A DNA stretch of 33,628 nt from assembly GCA_964578625.1 (NCBI GenBank), contig CAZODQ010000019.1, positions 1 to 33,628 on the forward strand, written 5' to 3'. Position 1 is the stretch's first letter; every line of letters starts with the position of its first letter. The stretch is from CAZBSE01 sp964578625 (GTDB lineage: Bacteria > Actinomycetota > Humimicrobiia > Humimicrobiales > Humimicrobiaceae). The notes under the pieces are model-generated. The model saw nothing but the letters and a program-made list of their open reading frames with translations. It was not told the DNA's origin and made no database searches. The translations under genes and the position numbers were made by a program. This document shows, in pieces, positions 31,776-33,628 of the stretch.

Positions 31776-32909
31776 GTGTTATGGCCAGAGAAAAATACTG
31801 CATTTGTTGTGATACACGGAACTGGGGCACATAAGCCTTTTTGGATATTGGATTTATTTGTTCGTAATTTTTGGAAGTACTTAGAAAGTGGTAATAATAC
31901 TTTAGAAGTAAAATGGAAACATGGATTATTACCTCATAAGGAGAATGAATGGACAGAAAGCTATATATCGCTAATAAGGAAAAATAAGCCTAGATTAGAC
32001 TTTTATGAGTATTACTGGGATATTTATATGTCTGGTACTAGTGGAATTACTATATATGATTTAGGAAATTTACTCAAAGTAGCTTCTGACGGGGCTAAGA
32101 GTTTCTATAAAGAGAATCGTAAGCTAGCGAATAGATATGAAATAGACGGTATACCACTTTTTAAAGCTGGGGAATTCATAACTGGTGGGTACCTTAGAAT
32201 CCTTCGTTATTTTAATTTTATTGTGAAGATTCTTTCATCTTTATCAATCAATAGTCGAGTAATTAAATTCCTTACTTCTGAGACTCTAAGATACTTTGTT
32301 AATATTATGGCAGATTTTATAATCTATTTAAATCCTGATGTCAGATCTGATTATTATATGGTTAGGAAGAGAATATTAGAAGGTGCTGTAGAAGAAATAA
32401 AAACATTAATAGGCAATAAAGAGTATGAACAAATAATTATCGTTGCATACTCTCTAGGAAGTGCTATTGCGTATGATGCATTGAATTTTATTAACAGACA
32501 ATGTAAGCCAATTGAAGGTATAGAAAAAATAAGAGGATTGGTAACACTTGGGTCACCATTAGATAAAGTAGCTTTCTTTTTTCATGAACATCCAGAGAGT
32601 AAAGAATTCGTACGTGGTCAATTATTAGAACAATACCATGGATTTAATAAAAAAGAATATGATAAATGGCAAGGATACCCAACTATTGATCGTTTCAAAG
32701 AATGTCTTAAACATGGTGGTTTCAAATGGCTTAATTTTTGGCACAAGGTAGATATGGTTAGCGGGAAACTTGATTGGTATGATTTTGATGAAGTAAAAAA
32801 CAGGAATATACGCTGCAACTATTACGCCAGATCTTCTTTTGAAGCTCATACTCACTACTGGAAGTGGCCTGCGATGTATAAAGAAATTACAAAAACTTTT
32901 TTTAATTAG
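31776..32909 (+). CDS. Serine alpha/beta-hydrolase of unknown function (accessory module, gene 2)
   Basis: The 377-residue protein starts with GTG at 31776, seven bases after AAAGGAGA; the nearby ATG 31781 is out of frame. It shows an alpha/beta-hydrolase core: the oxyanion-type VVIHGTGAHKPF (residues 11-22), a nucleophile elbow AYSLGSA with Ser226 (Ala in place of the first Gly of GxSxG), and LVTLGSPLD (255-263). An Asp in the NFWHKVDMVSG segment (D326) and a His in EAHTHYW (H358 or H360) can complete the triad. A helical insert of about 120 residues (about 80-200) may act as a lid and contains a fairly hydrophobic stretch near 138-158. There is no signal peptide. A lipase, esterase or effector role is possible; the substrate is unknown. 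Confidence 0.78.
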   Translation: MLWPEKNTAFVVIHGTGAHKPFWILDLFVRNFWKYLESGNNTLEVKWKHGLLPHKENEWTESYISLIRKNKPRLDFYEYYWDIYMSGTSGITIYDLGNLLKVASDGAKSFYKENRKLANRYEIDGIPLFKAGEFITGGYLRILRYFNFIVKILSSLSINSRVIKFLTSETLRYFVNIMADFIIYLNPDVRSDYYMVRKRILEGAVEEIKTLIGNKEYEQIIIVAYSLGSAIAYDALNFINRQCKPIEGIEKIRGLVTLGSPLDKVAFFFHEHPESKEFVRGQLLEQYHGFNKKEYDKWQGYPTIDRFKECLKHGGFKWLNFWHKVDMVSGKLDWYDFDEVKNRNIRCNYYARSSFEAHTHYWKWPAMYKEITKTFFN

Positions 32910-32939
32910 GTAAGGAGTTTTATTTCTTAATTAATATAG

Positions 32940-32957
32940 GTAATTGTGTGCAATTAC
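32940..32957. terminator. Hairpin between convergent genes, possible weak terminator
   Basis: GTAATTG (32940-32946) pairs perfectly with CAATTAC (32951-32957) across a four-base loop TGTG. It lies 30 bases after the hydrolase stop and 66 bases before the end of the DUF1353 gene coming the other way. T-runs do not follow directly on either strand, so termination is only plausible. Confidence 0.3.
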
Positions 32958-33023
32958 TGTAGTTTGAAAATTTAGTTTTTATTTGTTTTAAGCTGATTAT
33001 TTTAAATTAAGTTCTTTGAATTA

Positions 33024-33482
33024 TTATTTATCAATTGGAACACATATGGGTATAACAGGTTTCTCAGTACCTGGTTCGGCACTGGAACGGCCAAATAATC
33101 TTACACATATATAAATATACCAGGCTCTAAACCAAAAGGTACCATCCTCTCTACATATTTTTTTTAATACCTGGTCTGCACACTTTCTATAATATGCACG
33201 CTTTTTGTAGTCTTTGCCTATTTTTGTTGTTCGCATCAGCTTATAAAGAGCATCATGAACCAATGCACCTCTCATTATATTTAAAGTATCTATTGATAAT
33301 CCACTAGGCCCATCGCTAAAAAAACCCTTTTTAATTGTGGGTATCCCATTTTTATTTAGTTTAAGGAATTTGGTTTCCACCTCTTCTCCTTTAATGCCGG
33401 TATATTTGTAATCATACGTATTTATCACTTGATATTTGTAGCGGGGATACAATTTTATATAACATAACTTTTTCTGATTCAT
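33024..33482 (-). CDS. DUF1353 family protein (phage-associated type)
   Basis: The 152 residues contain the DUF1353 pattern. KKGFFSDGPSG (about 52-62) is followed by MRGALVHDALYKLMR (about 70-84), where the His-Asp pair is the most conserved part, and then YRKCADQVLKKIC. It closes with WYIYICVRLFGR (about 124-135). DUF1353 proteins are mostly found in phages and prophages near lysis or tail genes; their function is unknown. GGGGGG lies before the ATG, and the start overlaps the stop of the upstream mini-gene by four bases (ATGA). The gene is convergent with the hydrolase gene. Confidence 0.75.
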   Translation of the reverse strand: MNQKKLCYIKLYPRYKYQVINTYDYKYTGIKGEEVETKFLKLNKNGIPTIKKGFFSDGPSGLSIDTLNIMRGALVHDALYKLMRTTKIGKDYKKRAYYRKCADQVLKKICREDGTFWFRAWYIYICVRLFGRSSAEPGTEKPVIPICVPIDK

Positions 33483-33553
33483 AAGCCCCCCTTTGTTAAA
33501 CCGGCTGCTGTCTTTTTAGCTCTTTTTAATAAAGATTGTTTTAATTTTATCAT
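33479..33553 (-). CDS. 24-residue cationic amphipathic peptide, translationally coupled to DUF1353
   Basis: This small frame starts with ATG one base after the TAA of the gene upstream and ends in an ATGA overlap with the DUF1353 start. Such tight packing on both sides suggests it is truly translated. The peptide is Lys/Arg-rich near the N-terminus (MIKLKQSLLKRAKK), then Ala/Thr/Gly-rich, ending GGL; it would form an amphipathic helix. It could be a small phage protein or merely a coupling device. No family is recognised. Confidence 0.45.
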   Translation of the reverse strand: MIKLKQSLLKRAKKTAAGLTKGGL

Positions 33554-33554
33554 T

Positions 33555-33628
33555 TTAGCTCTGAGGAAGAATAGAAATCGTATCTCCTTTACAGGCTACC
33601 TGCCAGGATTTATATTTTCTTAACTCAC
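33555..33628 (-). CDS. Partial gene, C-terminal 23 or so residues only
   Basis: A frame enters from the right edge and ends with TAA at 33557-33555. The visible end includes YKSWQVACKGDTISILPQS, which reads as genuine protein sequence. It is too short to assign. Its stop is one base from the next start, placing it in one operon with the 24-residue peptide and the DUF1353 gene. Confidence 0.45.
   Translation of the reverse strand, partial: ELRKYKSWQVACKGDTISILPQS

Noticed and set aside
1..33628. CRISPR array or insertion-sequence ends
   Set aside because: No regularly spaced direct repeats of 25-40 bases, no transposase and no paired terminal inverted repeats were found.

Overview
This is a gene-dense, AT-rich bacterial window with short spacers, no visible tRNA, rRNA or CRISPR array, and no gap over 300 bases without a gene. 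The organism looks like an anaerobe: it has a CooC-type CODH/ACS nickel-insertion ATPase beside an NfnAB-type electron-bifurcating transhydrogenase. Several secreted proteins are lipoproteins, and one exporter adaptor is itself a lipoprotein, which leans towards a single-membrane cell. A thioredoxin reductase followed at once by a CwlM-like protein (two peptidoglycan-binding domains plus a dead amidase) recalls the trxB-trxA-cwlM block of Actinobacteria. A low-GC, deep-branching actinobacterial or clostridia-like anaerobe is my inference; the sequence does not fix the taxon.

Layout. 1-2561: end of a rhamnulokinase-like sugar kinase, a 64-residue membrane protein with a haem-b-like His pair, a tandem class II aldolase with a decayed second half, and a DOMON lipoprotein. 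2740-7140 (+): nucleotide/RNA housekeeping run (surE, YhaM-like exonuclease, M3 oligopeptidase, apt, DUF1844). 7169-13016 (-): a six-gene export operon with two different ABC ATPases, two ABC-2 permeases, a membrane-fusion adaptor and a LOG-like protein, equivalent to a YbhF-type transporter whose ATPase halves are separate genes. 13192-13580: a small ribbon-helix-helix regulator with a strong promoter overlapped by an inverted repeat. 13729-16839 (+): trxB, CwlM-like protein, histone-deacetylase-family amidohydrolase. 16925-21525 (+): two lipoproteins, grpE, and the LemA/TPM pair. 21558-24713 (+): cooC and nfnAB. 24843-26019 (+): DUF4349 lipoprotein and YtxH-like protein. 26051-29305 (-): a MacA/MacB-like adaptor and permease without an adjacent ATPase, plus a small membrane protein carrying a 15-bp tandem repeat. 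29546-30838: enolase.

From about 30,850 to the right edge the character changes. The DNA looks more AT-rich. Two genes with strong Shine-Dalgarno sites encode a two-helix membrane protein and a serine alpha/beta-hydrolase that I cannot assign to a named system. Facing them is a tightly packed leftward operon (partial gene, 24-residue cationic peptide, DUF1353 protein) that looks phage-derived. This end is the best candidate for an accessory island or undescribed module.

The most interesting structural points are the asymmetric split ABC exporter, the two adaptors with unusual hairpins, the catalytically dead CwlM-like protein, the half-dead tandem aldolase, the mini haem-like protein, and the membrane-protein/hydrolase pair. 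All calls come from reading the sequence; no searches were run.
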